Assembly (NCBI RefSeq): GCF_002812045.1
Contig: NZ_NPEG01000005.1
Span: 62,001 to 126,000, forward strand
Direction of reading: 5' to 3'
Source of the DNA: Leptospira haakeii
GTDB lineage: Bacteria; Spirochaetota; Leptospiria; Leptospirales; Leptospiraceae
Length of the DNA stretch: 64,000 nucleotides
Part shown: positions 45,171-54,206 of the stretch, one piece after another
Layout: each line of letters starts with the position of its first letter
Numbering within the stretch: the stretch's first letter is position 1
The notes under the pieces: model-generated
What the model saw: only the letters and a program-made list of their open reading frames with translations
Databases searched by the model: none
Told to the model about the DNA's origin: nothing
Made by a program: the position numbers and the translations under genes

Positions 45171-46601
45171 TTATGTAAAGCGGAAACGTAAACTATCGTT
45201 CGAGATTCGGTCCACACCTAATTCGGACAATTTTCTTTGTCCTGGTCCGGGGTTTACTAATATAACATCTCCTTCTATAATTACTTTCTTATCAAACAAA
45301 ATATCTCCTTCTACTTTCAAGGAGGTGCAGCGCACTAAAGAAGGAATCATTTGTATACGATCAGTAAAATCTCTTACTTTCTTATAATATGTTTCATCTA
45401 AGGAGATAACTAATTCTCCGAGTCCTGCCTTCTTTCTTTCCTCCGACATAGTCACAGAAAAATCCGGATTTAAAGAATATGCATCAGAACGTCTGACTAG
45501 ATAGTCTTCACATTTTTTTACAGGGGCAAAACGATCTCGTGGAATGATGAGGCCTTTTGTATTGGAGAAGTTTTGGATGGCAGACCCCATCGCAGTCTCT
45601 AACTGTAGGACCTCCTTACCTTCTACCTTTTTAGGATTTACGATCAAAGATAGTTTGAAAGAACCTTCGAGTAATTTTTCTTTTAGTATATCTAATCTAA
45701 TCCATAGATTATTAGTGGAGAATGTTCTAAATTTACCCAGGCCCTCGAACTCATGCATATGATCGGAAGGCACCTGAGCAGTTTCTAATAATTGTAAGTT
45801 CCTTTTTTCCCCGCCTACAACCCTTCTAAAAATCGCTCCGCCTTTTTTATCAGCGAGTGTTTTAGGAGTCATCTCCATGCAGAAGTCCAGATTTTCTTTC
45901 AGAATATATTCTAATATTCCGGGATGAACAGTCGCACCTAAATTATCTCCGTTAGAAACGAATGCTACCTTATATCCGTTTTCTATAAGTCGATCTAATA
46001 GTCCTGTTTCCAGAAGTGTGAACCAAATATCTCCATGACCAGGAGGACACCATTCTTCCGAATTCCCTTTAGAAATTTCCAAAGGTTTTAATTCAGGAAC
46101 GACTAGTCTTGGTACCTTATGTTGTAAAAAACTTGTAGGATAATTTTGAGAAAATTTGATCTTTTTCAGCTCTGCTTGGCTTTCATCCTGAGTGCTGAAA
46201 CTATCCATCAGAATGAGAGGAATATCTAAATTATATTTTTGTCGGATGTACTCTACCTGTTTGCAGACCACTTCTAAGAAGCTCATTCCATCCTTGATCT
46301 CTATCAAAGATTTCGGTCCGGAAAGCCCCATGCTGGTCCCAAGGCCTCCGTTCAATTTGATCACTACCAATTCTTTTAAGAATTTAGGATCACCTGGATA
46401 TTCTGATTCAATCTTCTCTAAAGAGATCTCGTCTTTGCTCGGGTCCAGATCCCCTACTTCTTCCCATTTTACGATCCCGGTTTCACCATTGCGAACTTCT
46501 TGGATCTTGGAAATAAAATCGGAGATAAACTCTTGAGAGAGTCCTTCTCCCAACATTTTTTCTCTAACCAATTTTTCAGATTCTGCAATCATCGAATCCA
46601 T
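45171..46601 (-). CDS. UTP-glucose-1-phosphate uridylyltransferase, eukaryotic (UGP2) type
   Basis: A 476-residue nucleotidyltransferase. The signature LNGGLGTSMGLSGPKSLIEI, followed by WCPPGHGDIWFTL and FVSNGDNLGATVHPGI, marks the UGP2-type pyrophosphorylase rather than the shorter bacterial GalU. The C-terminal part forms a left-handed beta-helix (VEGDILFDKKVIIEGDVIL). It makes UDP-glucose for glycan synthesis. A good AAAGGAATTATAAG site precedes the ATG. Its start overlaps the end of the small secreted-protein gene upstream by 13 bases. Confidence 0.93.
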   Translation of the reverse strand: MDSMIAESEKLVREKMLGEGLSQEFISDFISKIQEVRNGETGIVKWEEVGDLDPSKDEISLEKIESEYPGDPKFLKELVVIKLNGGLGTSMGLSGPKSLIEIKDGMSFLEVVCKQVEYIRQKYNLDIPLILMDSFSTQDESQAELKKIKFSQNYPTSFLQHKVPRLVVPELKPLEISKGNSEEWCPPGHGDIWFTLLETGLLDRLIENGYKVAFVSNGDNLGATVHPGILEYILKENLDFCMEMTPKTLADKKGGAIFRRVVGGEKRNLQLLETAQVPSDHMHEFEGLGKFRTFSTNNLWIRLDILKEKLLEGSFKLSLIVNPKKVEGKEVLQLETAMGSAIQNFSNTKGLIIPRDRFAPVKKCEDYLVRRSDAYSLNPDFSVTMSEERKKAGLGELVISLDETYYKKVRDFTDRIQMIPSLVRCTSLKVEGDILFDKKVIIEGDVILVNPGPGQRKLSELGVDRISNDSLRFRFT

Positions 46602-46996
46602 CTTATAATTCCTTTCGCATCGTACATTTCGTCAAACTCACCCAATTCAATTGTATATTTTTCATCTTTAGAAGAAGGATCATAGATCAGTTTTAATTTT
46701 ACTTCTCTTCCGTTATCGTCCTTTTTTACAGGTTTCTCATTCTGTTCCACATATAAAGGCAAGAACACAGAATAAGAGTAGATATACACAGATCTTTTGG
46801 AGTTCTTTCTATAATACAAAACCCCTTTTTCGGCAAGGTCTCGCTTTAGGATCTTTGTATAAGGCACCGGAAAAGTTTTATTCCAAGTGGCAAGAAGTGT
46901 CTTATCCATCTCGGAATGTTTAGGCACCTCCGAATACAAATTGGTTACGGAAAAAAGAAAAATGCTTAATGCCAGGAAACGAAAGATGGCTTTCAT
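46589..46996 (-). CDS. Hypothetical exported protein
   Basis: A 135-residue protein with a signal peptide (about 1-21, cleavage after NLYS) and a mature part rich in charged residues and beta strands (KRSVYIYSYSVFLPLYVEQ). Its end overlaps the start of the UGPase gene by 13 bases. No family or motif recognised and no good ribosome-binding site visible. It may be coexpressed with UGPase; function unknown. Confidence 0.68.
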   Translation of the reverse strand: MKAIFRFLALSIFLFSVTNLYSEVPKHSEMDKTLLATWNKTFPVPYTKILKRDLAEKGVLYYRKNSKRSVYIYSYSVFLPLYVEQNEKPVKKDDNGREVKLKLIYDPSSKDEKYTIELGEFDEMYDAKGIIRWIR

Positions 46997-47040
46997 AAAC
47001 TTACAGACAGATTAGGAACCAGCAAGTATTCTTCAAGTAA

Positions 47041-47586
47041 TTACTTAACGGATTCCTTATATTTGGAATAGGTCTCGTTATCCGAATCGAACACTATATC
47101 CGCAGTGGCACAGATCACCCCACCCAGTGAAACGATCCTGATATTTAGCAAAAATTCCTGGTCTTGGAAAACCAACTGACCTAAAGCCAAATATTCCGCT
47201 CCGGAAAGTTTTCCTATAGAAACGATCTGATCATTTAACACTAGCCCGCTCGCCTGGAAATCTTGTTCTCCTATGACACGATTTAATCTATCTCTTTCCA
47301 GCAATTGGAATGTTTTAGGATCGAATAATTCTTTTCCGAGTCTGTCAGTGATTAGTTTTCCTAACTGGGAATTGGCCCCATCTTCGTTGATTATATTTAA
47401 GATAGCGAGTCTTGCAGGAAGTTTACCACCCTGAGCTTTGAGAGAAGACAAAAATTGGTATCTAAGTTCGGAAGCGATAGTTGCGACTGCCGCATTCGGA
47501 TCTTTCGCTTTCTTTTTTAGTTCTCCCAAAGAAACGCAGGAACCTAATAAAATTATAACTGTAAATAGGAAGATCCGAATTTTCAT
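47041..47586 (-). CDS. FlgO/CsgG-like lipoprotein
   Basis: A 181-residue lipoprotein with lipobox ILLGSC (Cys17). The mature domain shows the FlgO/CsgG-type pattern: ARLAILNIINEDG, LGKLITDRLGKELF, FQLLERDRLNRVIGEQ and LSGAEYLALGQLV. Relatives assist outer-membrane or flagellar assembly, or stabilise curli export. No flagellar gene is nearby. It begins 13 bases after the DISM sensor gene on the same strand, so cotranscription is likely. Confidence 0.8.
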   Translation of the reverse strand: MKIRIFLFTVIILLGSCVSLGELKKKAKDPNAAVATIASELRYQFLSSLKAQGGKLPARLAILNIINEDGANSQLGKLITDRLGKELFDPKTFQLLERDRLNRVIGEQDFQASGLVLNDQIVSIGKLSGAEYLALGQLVFQDQEFLLNIRIVSLGGVICATADIVFDSDNETYSKYKESVK

Positions 47587-47599
47587 TTTCCCGCCTATA

Positions 47600-49738
47600 T
47601 TAAAAATATTTAACTAATGTAACTTGGTTTCCGGTGCTATTAAATTTCACCAGATCGAATGTGGCTAAAGTAAGCGTGAGGCCTCGTCCATGAGTAACCC
47701 CTTCCGAATTCAACTTTTCCATACTGGCTTTTTGTAATCTAGCATGGTTAAATCCCTTTCCTTCGTCCGTGATCCTGATACCGATCCTATCTCTGGAAAG
47801 GGAATATTCTACTTTTACTTTTTTGGATTTATAATAAGGGTCTTTTTGCCTTTCTTGAACGAATCTGAAATAATTTCCTTCCGACATTGCCCTGGTTTTT
47901 TCATCAAAACTGATATTCAGGTTCCCATGTTCAATTGCATTGATGATCATTTCTCTAAGACAATTCCTCATTGCAGTAATCGTGCTTGGATCCACAAATC
48001 TGTATAAGTTTGCAGTCATTCTTTGGCTTAAAAGTTCTGCGTTTTGCAAATAATTATTCGCAGTGTAGACAGTCTTCTCGTCATCCACATACCTAGACAT
48101 TAAATCTTGGTCCGGTTCGTAAGCTCTTCCTAAAATTTCTCTTTGGCCCTCATATTCCAAGATCTGAAATTGGACCTGTAATTCTTTAGGTTCTCTTAAA
48201 TATTTTTGTAGAAATTCCCCTAAGAATCGAACAGGTTTTCCCTCGGAAGCAAGTTCTTCCAATTTTTCTAATACGTAAAGTTTCTTGTACGCGTCTTGTA
48301 GCTCTCCAGCCTTGTAGATCAGCTCCATAAAATTTTTGCCGATCACTTCCTGCGGTTTGAATCCAATATGTTTAGAGACCGATCTGTTCGCCGCGAGAAT
48401 ATTCCAGTTTTGGTCTAAGGAAAATAGGAAGTCCTCTTCTACTTCGAATAAACTTCTGTATTTTGCCTCGGATTCTTCTGCGTAGTTCCGTATATTCCCG
48501 AGTTCTTCTACTCTTTGTTTCAATTGATCGGATAATCTTTTGATCCTATCAGCAAGTCCTAAGGATAAAAGGCTCACTTCCATCACAGAGCCTACTTGTA
48601 TTCCCCACAAAGTGAAAAAGTTATTCGGAAGTATTCCGAAAGATTTTAGGCCGAATAAAAAGCTGAAAAATAAAAAAGAAGACCAAGCGAATAAGAAGTA
48701 TTTTGCCTCTCTTCTTCCTGCCAGTAGACATTGTATTCCATTGGAAATTAAAAATCCTAATGTAAAGAACATTAGAACTAAACTGCTCATGATCGCTGTT
48801 CTATATTCCCAAATGAATAATGTGGAGATCATTCCACCAAAACTAAGAGCAAAAAGTAGATAATATAATTTAGAGGTCTTAGGAGTATATTCAGGAGCAT
48901 TCAAAAAGGATCTACTGAATGCACCTGCCGTTAGAATCACAGAAAATATAGAAAACGGCAGACTATAATTTGCCCATAGAACGGAACTTCTCCACAAATA
49001 TTGAAAAGAGAGCCCGTTCAATGTAAACTGAAAGAGTATATAAGTTAATATATAAATAACATAATATAGATAACTTTTATCTTTAGTGGAAAATAGCAGA
49101 AATAGATTATAAACCACCATGATCAACATGGAGCCGTAATATAACCCAAGCGCAAGCTGCTCCGTGGAGGTATGTTCTATAAATTCATTTTTCGAAAATG
49201 TCAAAAACGGCAGTAGAATGGAGCTAGAACTTGCGATCCTAAAATAGATCTCTCTTTTGGATCCAGGCTCATCCGAAAAAGGATACGCAAAATTCCTATG
49301 GTCGATTGGACGAGTGCCGAATTCCCTTAGATCTCCCGAATGGTTGGCCGCAGAATCGGAGGTTCTCCCAGCATAAAGGTCCACAAAATCTAAAAGAGGA
49401 TAATCTATTTCTAAGATCCAATCTACAACTTTCTCAGTTTGGTTCTCTGTGCGAAGACGAACCCAGATAGCAGATTTAGAATATCCTAAACTGTTTTGCG
49501 ATATTTTCTCAGATCCACCTTGATCGAATATTTTTAATACTTCTTTAAAAGACTTTTTACCGGTTTCATCTTGGTAAACGGAGAGATAAGGAAGAAGAGA
49601 AGAGCCATCCATCTTCTCTTCCAGAAAAAATCGGTCCTTTTTTTCATAAACCTGACCTTCTCCCCAAATTGAAAAAGAGAAGATGATCAAAAGAAAACTA
49701 GAGAAGATTATAGATCGAGTCTTGATTTCCTTTCGCAT
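47600..49738 (-). CDS. 7TMR-DISM sensor with PAS and RsbW-like ATPase domain
   Basis: A 712-residue membrane sensor. Signal peptide, then a periplasmic 7TMR-DISM extracellular type-2 domain (about 35-190, with SAIWVRLRTENQTE), seven membrane segments (about 195-405), a PAS domain (about 430-550, AKYRSLFEVEEDFLFSLDQN) and a C-terminal GHKL ATPase (REMIINAIEHGN, DEGKGF, GRGLTL). No HisKA dimerisation/phosphorylation helix is present, so it is not a classic histidine kinase; the ATPase resembles RsbW anti-sigma kinases. It may control an anti-anti-sigma partner encoded elsewhere. Confidence 0.88.
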   Translation of the reverse strand: MRKEIKTRSIIFSSFLLIIFSFSIWGEGQVYEKKDRFFLEEKMDGSSLLPYLSVYQDETGKKSFKEVLKIFDQGGSEKISQNSLGYSKSAIWVRLRTENQTEKVVDWILEIDYPLLDFVDLYAGRTSDSAANHSGDLREFGTRPIDHRNFAYPFSDEPGSKREIYFRIASSSSILLPFLTFSKNEFIEHTSTEQLALGLYYGSMLIMVVYNLFLLFSTKDKSYLYYVIYILTYILFQFTLNGLSFQYLWRSSVLWANYSLPFSIFSVILTAGAFSRSFLNAPEYTPKTSKLYYLLFALSFGGMISTLFIWEYRTAIMSSLVLMFFTLGFLISNGIQCLLAGRREAKYFLFAWSSFLFFSFLFGLKSFGILPNNFFTLWGIQVGSVMEVSLLSLGLADRIKRLSDQLKQRVEELGNIRNYAEESEAKYRSLFEVEEDFLFSLDQNWNILAANRSVSKHIGFKPQEVIGKNFMELIYKAGELQDAYKKLYVLEKLEELASEGKPVRFLGEFLQKYLREPKELQVQFQILEYEGQREILGRAYEPDQDLMSRYVDDEKTVYTANNYLQNAELLSQRMTANLYRFVDPSTITAMRNCLREMIINAIEHGNLNISFDEKTRAMSEGNYFRFVQERQKDPYYKSKKVKVEYSLSRDRIGIRITDEGKGFNHARLQKASMEKLNSEGVTHGRGLTLTLATFDLVKFNSTGNQVTLVKYF

Positions 49739-49761
49739 GGGCTACAAATCGTATGCAAATT

Positions 49762-50958
49762 TTAGAAAAAAGCGCCTACAAATTTTAACATTTTATCAAA
49801 AATCTGTTTAGATACTATAAATGTTCCGATGCTACTTCCGATCTGAGGGAGCATAAATACTAAGAAGATACGAGTTACTTTATTCTTCCAATATCCGCTG
49901 AAAGTTTCAGTATCTTCTCCCAATCTTTCGAAATCTTCTACCAACGGTTTTCTAAACCAGGATTCGGATAAAGCTGCTACCCAACCAGGTTTGATGATCG
50001 GATTAAAATTCCCGATAGGAGCTGCGATAAATGCAAGAAGGATGGAGACAGGATGTGCAAGTGCGATGATCGCACCGATTGCAGCGAGTGTTCCCTTAAC
50101 CAAGATCCATCTGATTAAGAATTCCTGGCCTTCTTCTTTTCCTCCGAACCAATAAAGTGCGGTGAATGCGGAGATAATGATCGCAGGAAATAATAAAGGA
50201 CGAACTCTATCCCAGAAACCTTTAACAGGTTGGACATCCAAATGATCGATATCCTTATCTTCCACGATATGTTTTACGATACCTTCTAAGTGTCCTGCGC
50301 CAACTACCGCGAAAATTTTCTTACCTACTGCAGCTTGTTGTCTAATCCTTTGAGCTAGATACGCATCTCTTTCATCTATGATCACATTTTTAACGGATTG
50401 GTATCTGGAAGGAAGTTGAGAGAATAGATCCTTGAGAACGTCGTCAGATTTCATCTCTTCTATTTTTTCAGGAGAGATCTCTTCCTTAACGATGAGTGAA
50501 CTTACCAAAGTGGAAAATAACATCATCCTACTCCAGAAGCCCACATTCCACCAAGCTCTTTTAAGAGTAGTGGAAATCTCACGGTCGACTGGTACGATCT
50601 TAGCGTGGATCTTATTTCCTTCTTCGATCGCCTTTCTCATTTCGTCACCGGGACGAATATTTCCATAGCCTAACTTTTTCTGGAAAGAAGAAAGGATTAG
50701 GCTGGAAAGCAGGAGCCACATCTTCCTTTCCTTAAACACTTTGAAAATATCTAATTTTTTCCAATGATCCGGATCTTGAACGGATCTCATCCTGGAAGCA
50801 CAAAGTTCCACACAGACCGTGTCCGGTTTTTCTTCTTGGATAATCCTTTCAACTTCATCTATACTTTTTTGGCTGATATGAGCCGTTCCCAAAATAGTGA
50901 TCTGGGAACCGTTTAATTCCAAGGTGCGGATCGGTTCTGAGGAGGCGATTGTTTGCAA
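49762..50958 (-). CDS. TraB family protein with C-terminal membrane domain
   Basis: A 398-residue protein. The N-terminal 240 residues match the TraB/PrgY/GumN family: ILGTAHISQKSIDEVERIIQ, DTVCVELCASR, IVPVDREI and FAVVGAGHLEGIVKHI, with the conserved TAH and GAGH His/Glu sites. About four membrane segments follow. TraB was first described as a pheromone-shutdown protein and is proposed to be a metal-dependent peptidase. The start appears to be TTG (50958) with AAGGAAA upstream. The divergent cheD gene shares its 211-base promoter region. Confidence 0.85.
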   Translation of the reverse strand: MQTIASSEPIRTLELNGSQITILGTAHISQKSIDEVERIIQEEKPDTVCVELCASRMRSVQDPDHWKKLDIFKVFKERKMWLLLSSLILSSFQKKLGYGNIRPGDEMRKAIEEGNKIHAKIVPVDREISTTLKRAWWNVGFWSRMMLFSTLVSSLIVKEEISPEKIEEMKSDDVLKDLFSQLPSRYQSVKNVIIDERDAYLAQRIRQQAAVGKKIFAVVGAGHLEGIVKHIVEDKDIDHLDVQPVKGFWDRVRPLLFPAIIISAFTALYWFGGKEEGQEFLIRWILVKGTLAAIGAIIALAHPVSILLAFIAAPIGNFNPIIKPGWVAALSESWFRKPLVEDFERLGEDTETFSGYWKNKVTRIFLVFMLPQIGSSIGTFIVSKQIFDKMLKFVGAFF

Positions 50959-51032
50959 GAGGGTCGATTTCCTTTCTTTACATACAGTTTCCTTTAAGCT
51001 GGATGATATGAAACTCTATTTTTCCAAAAAGA

Positions 51033-51046
51033 GTGGGAATTCCCAC
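51033..51046. repeat. Perfect 14-bp palindrome GTGGGAATTCCCAC
   Basis: Perfect palindrome in the divergent region between the TraB-family gene and cheD (50959-51169). Its centre GGAATTCC equals that of the palindrome at 43724, suggesting the same repeat family or a shared binding protein. Confidence 0.6.
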
Positions 51047-51089
51047 GAGATTTTTAGAAGGTAAAATCGTCACATAATTCGATTCCGGT

Positions 51090-51105
51090 CCGGAAAATTT
51101 TCCGG
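51090..51105. promoter_or_regulatory. Perfect 16-bp palindrome CCGGAAAATTTTCCGG upstream of cheD
   Basis: Perfect inverted repeat 64 bases before the cheD ATG. Its length and AT-rich centre suit a dimeric regulator, and it occupies the common promoter region of cheD and the divergent TraB-family gene. The TCCGAAATTTCGGA palindrome at 38008 is of similar design. Confidence 0.45.
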
Positions 51106-51169
51106 GAAAAAAGATTTGAAGGAACTTGGATGATCCTAAAATACTACCCGGTTATTACTGACAGAAAGT

Positions 51170-51676
51170 ATGCTCAATAAAGACGTAAAAACTATAAACG
51201 TCGGGATTGCGGATATCCAAGGCGGCCAGTCCCCTTCCATGATCCGCACCACATTAGGTTCCTGTATCGGAGTCGTTTTTTACTCTCCGGAAAAGAAGGT
51301 AGGAGCTATGGCTCATATCATGCTCGCCAAAGACCCTTCCGGAAAAGATTCCTCCAAAAATCCCCATAAGTATGCAGAGACTGCCCTTCCGGAATTGGTG
51401 AAAAGAATGACGGAGTTAGGTTGCGGTAAGGGAGAATATTACGCTCGTCTATTCGGAGGAGCTTCTATGTTCAAGGGAATGAACTCAAGTTTCTTGCAGA
51501 ACATTGGCGACTTGAATGTAAGTGTCGCAAAAGAATTTTTAGATAAAGAAAAAATAACGTTACTAGTGGAAGACGTCGGTGGCCATGAAGGCAGAACGAT
51601 TAGTCTCTATTTGGATGATGGCAGGATCCTTTTAAAGAAGGGCGGATTCGAAAAGTACCTTTATAAGGTCAGGTAA
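51170..51676 (+). CDS. cheD: Chemoreceptor glutamine deamidase CheD
   Basis: A 168-residue protein of typical CheD length. The catalytic triad region is visible: Cys32 in [12 protein letters not shown] and His49 in GAMAHIMLA, with the conserved RLFGGASMF and [15 protein letters not shown] motifs. CheD deamidates Gln residues of chemoreceptors and, in some species, tunes CheC phosphatase. No other chemotaxis gene is in the window. It is followed within 4 bases by an HDOD gene, and both lie in a three-gene unit with shikimate kinase. Confidence 0.96.
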   Translation: MLNKDVKTINVGIADIQGGQSPSMIRTTLGSCIGVVFYSPEKKVGAMAHIMLAKDPSGKDSSKNPHKYAETALPELVKRMTELGCGKGEYYARLFGGASMFKGMNSSFLQNIGDLNVSVAKEFLDKEKITLLVEDVGGHEGRTISLYLDDGRILLKKGGFEKYLYKVR

Positions 51677-51680
51677 CGGA

Positions 51681-52532
51681 ATGAAAGAAAAGATAGATCA
51701 ACTTTTTGAAAACGAAGCCCAGCTTCCTAAAATCTCCTCCGTAGTAAGTAAAGTAATGGAGTTGGCAGGAAAACCGGACGTAGCCATCGCAGACCTGGCC
51801 AAGGAAATTTCTAAAGATCCTGGACTTACAGCTGCAGTAATCAAACTTTCCAACTCTGCATATTTCCGTCCTGCTAAACCTGTAAAAACCGTGCAAGAAT
51901 CCTTGATGACTCTTGGAATTAAAACAGTACAGGAAATCATTCTTCTAAATGAAACCAAAGGTATTCTGAAAAAAGAACTGAAAGGTTATCAGGTCGATGG
52001 AGAATCCAACTGGATCCATTCTTTAATTGTGGCGGAACTTGCAAAAAGGATCGCAGTCCAGAAAAAACTAAAAGTGGATAAGGACGTAGTATTTACTGCG
52101 GGACTTCTCCATAATATCGGAAAAGTAATACTCGCAGATTTCTTTCCTACCGTACTCGTACAATTCAGAACCGAATTACAAACCTACCAAGGACCTTATA
52201 CGGACTTGGAAGCTAAGTTTTTCGGATACACTCACCAAGAAGCCGGAGCAAAACTTCTAGCTAAATGGAATTTCCCAGAGGAATTGATAGAAGTAGCCAG
52301 ACATTATACTGAACCTGAAAAGGCCACACAGTTCCCTGAAATAGTTTCTATCATACATATCGCGAATTGTATCGTGATCCTAGGTGGAATGGGAATTGAC
52401 ATAGGCGGTTTGAAAATTCCACTCTCTACTAAAGCCTTACAGAACGTAGGCGTGACAGAGGGAGATCTACAAATGTACTACACTCTTTTACCGGAGATGG
52501 CTAAACATATCGAAGAGTTGATCTCGGTTTGA
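51681..52532 (+). CDS. HDOD domain protein
   Basis: A 283-residue protein made of one HDOD domain. Visible elements are [41 protein letters not shown] and [17 protein letters not shown], the latter an HD-like HN pair. HDOD proteins lack the full HD metal site and act as signalling scaffolds, often linked to chemotaxis or c-di-GMP. Position next to cheD supports a chemotaxis or motility role. A GGTAACGGA site precedes the ATG. Its stop overlaps the TTG start of shikimate kinase. Confidence 0.92.
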   Translation: MKEKIDQLFENEAQLPKISSVVSKVMELAGKPDVAIADLAKEISKDPGLTAAVIKLSNSAYFRPAKPVKTVQESLMTLGIKTVQEIILLNETKGILKKELKGYQVDGESNWIHSLIVAELAKRIAVQKKLKVDKDVVFTAGLLHNIGKVILADFFPTVLVQFRTELQTYQGPYTDLEAKFFGYTHQEAGAKLLAKWNFPEELIEVARHYTEPEKATQFPEIVSIIHIANCIVILGGMGIDIGGLKIPLSTKALQNVGVTEGDLQMYYTLLPEMAKHIEELISV

Positions 52533-53068
52533 AAAATATCGCCCTGATCGGCCCTAGAGGTGTCGGAAAATCTAAAATCTCCCGTAAACTTTCCAAACTC
52601 ACAGGCAAACCGGTAATCTCTACCGACATGATAGCTGTCTACCTGACAGGTGGAGTATCTATTCCAGACTTCGTAAAATCAAATTCAGGAAATTGGAAAC
52701 CTTTCCGTGACCTAGAATTCCAAATCTTAAAGCAAGTTTCCGGCTCTCAAAATCTGATCTTGGATTGTGGTGGTGGGATCTTATTCGACCAAGACGAATC
52801 AGGTAAGGAGATTGTAAGTGAAAGAAAGACAAATATACTCAAAGAAACCGCATTTGTGATCTCTCTTTCCAGAAAATCCGAATACTTGGTAGAAAAAATC
52901 CAGAATGATCCCACTCGTCCTCCTTTAAGTAGCGTTCTTTCTTATAAAACAATTTTGGAATCCAGACTACCGCAATACAGGGCTCATTCAGATATCCAGA
53001 TTGCCTTAGATGACCGCAATGCGGAAGAAGTCTGCGAGGAAATCCTACGCAGATCCGGCTGGGTCTAA
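52529..53068 (+). CDS. aroK: Shikimate kinase
   Basis: A 179-residue P-loop kinase. Walker A is [15 protein letters not shown]; the shikimate-site elements STDMI and LDCGGGILF are present, FRDLEFQ holds the conserved Arg/Glu, and NDPTRPPLS is the lid Arg. It phosphorylates shikimate in aromatic amino-acid synthesis. The start is TTG, overlapping the HDOD stop in TTGA, so translation is coupled. The pairing with chemotaxis-type genes is presumably accidental operon structure. Confidence 0.88.
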   Translation: MKNIALIGPRGVGKSKISRKLSKLTGKPVISTDMIAVYLTGGVSIPDFVKSNSGNWKPFRDLEFQILKQVSGSQNLILDCGGGILFDQDESGKEIVSERKTNILKETAFVISLSRKSEYLVEKIQNDPTRPPLSSVLSYKTILESRLPQYRAHSDIQIALDDRNAEEVCEEILRRSGWV

Positions 53069-53075
53069 TACAAAT

Positions 53076-53104
53076 AGGGCGTTCTGCCCTTTCCTTAAAC
53101 GCCC
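53076..53104 (+). promoter_or_regulatory. Overlapping alternative hairpins after aroK
   Basis: AGGGC (53076-53080) pairs with GCCCT (53086-53090) to give a short hairpin followed by TTCCTT. GGGCGTT (53077-53083) can instead pair with AACGCCC (53098-53104). The first is a weak terminator candidate for the cheD operon. The rest of the 241-base gap 53069-53309 holds an AT-rich stem (AAGATATT/AATATCTT, from about 53111) and the palindrome at 53217. Confidence 0.35.
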
Positions 53105-53216
53105 AAATTCATAAGATATTATGAAAATTATAAATATCTTTACGACTTTCTAATGGAATTAGAATCTTCGTTATAACCGGATAACAAAAATATTATTCTA
53201 AATAGTTCAAACCCGA

Positions 53217-53232
53217 TGTTGGAACTCCAACA
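53217..53232. repeat. Near-perfect palindrome TGTTGGA-AC-TCCAACA
   Basis: Seven-bp arms with a 2-base centre, 78 bases before the Xer-like recombinase gene. It differs from the palindrome at 43724 by one central base. As it precedes a tyrosine recombinase, a recombination-site role should be considered, but the same arms occur far from any recombinase. Confidence 0.65.
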
Positions 53233-53309
53233 AATCGCGAAGTTCGGACTTTTAGGACATCCGGATAAACAAAATATAAAAATGATACAGTTAGCACTAG
53301 AGGTCCGAG

Positions 53310-54203
53310 ATGATAGATACGGAGGTCCCGAAGAAGAATAAATCTTCCTTCGAGAAACTAGTAAAGGTAATTCGGCAAAGAAATTATAAAAAGGCGACCG
53401 AATACACTTACCTAAGATATAATTTGGACTTTCTTTTGTTCGCGGACAAACCCGCGGAAAAAGTAGTTACGAAAGATATCGAAAAATACATAGAATATTT
53501 AAGGAAGAAGAAGGTTTCATCTTCCACGATCCAGATAAACATCAGTTCTTTAAAAATGTTTTTTGAAGAAGTTCTGGATATGAACGTATTCGAAGACTTT
53601 AGAAGACCTGCAAGGGAGTACAAAACCCCTAAGGTCCTGAACCAAAAAGAGATTTCACTTCTTTTAGAGACTGCATCAGAGTCTCCTAGATCCCATCTTC
53701 TCTGTGCGTTAGCATATTATGCCGGCCTACGAGTGGGAGAGATCATTCGTTTGAAATGGGGTCAATTCGATCTTTCTAAAAAAACGATCAAAGTGGACTC
53801 CCCTATTCCAACTCAAAACAGAACCGTTTTGATGGATGGAGAATTACAAAAGATCTTGAAGAAGTTCGAAAAGGAAGTTGGAACCGAGAAGTCCTCCTAT
53901 TTGTTCCCAGGTAAATACCAAGGCACTCATTTGACTTCCAGAAACGTAGAACGTTTAGTAGGAGATCTGGCAAAGTATGCAGGGATCAAGGCACAGGTTA
54001 CCTTGTTCACTCTCAGACATAGTAGAGCAATCCACCAATTGGCAGAAGGCAAAAGTCTGGAAGATATTAGAGAGTTTTTAGGTCATAAAAGTCTTGCGAC
54101 CACGGAAAGTTATCTTCCGATCCGCAAAAACCTAAGGCCTCAGGTCAGACAAAAACATATCCAAGACGCTTTGAAAGAAATTAAGAAGAAGTACAAATAC
54201 TGA
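53310..54203 (+). CDS. Tyrosine recombinase/integrase, Xer-like, with atypical active site
   Basis: A 297-residue recombinase with N-terminal SAM-like DNA-binding domain (about 12-95) and C-terminal catalytic domain. Arg141 (YYAGLRVGEI), Arg236 (FTLRHSRAIH), His259 (FLGHKSL) and Tyr268 (TTESYLP) are present. The usual His of HxxR is Phe233, and the beta-hairpin Lys appears to be missing (DSPIPTQNR). Length and layout match XerC/XerD, but these changes argue for altered or partner-dependent activity. A GAGGT site precedes the ATG. There are no phage or transposon genes beside it. Confidence 0.88.
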   Translation: MIDTEVPKKNKSSFEKLVKVIRQRNYKKATEYTYLRYNLDFLLFADKPAEKVVTKDIEKYIEYLRKKKVSSSTIQINISSLKMFFEEVLDMNVFEDFRRPAREYKTPKVLNQKEISLLLETASESPRSHLLCALAYYAGLRVGEIIRLKWGQFDLSKKTIKVDSPIPTQNRTVLMDGELQKILKKFEKEVGTEKSSYLFPGKYQGTHLTSRNVERLVGDLAKYAGIKAQVTLFTLRHSRAIHQLAEGKSLEDIREFLGHKSLATTESYLPIRKNLRPQVRQKHIQDALKEIKKKYKY

Positions 54204-54206
54204 AAC

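Noticed and set aside
53310..54203. Integrase of an integrated phage or genomic island
   Set aside because: No tRNA target, direct att repeats, phage genes or change in base composition around it; flanking genes are ordinary chromosomal genes.
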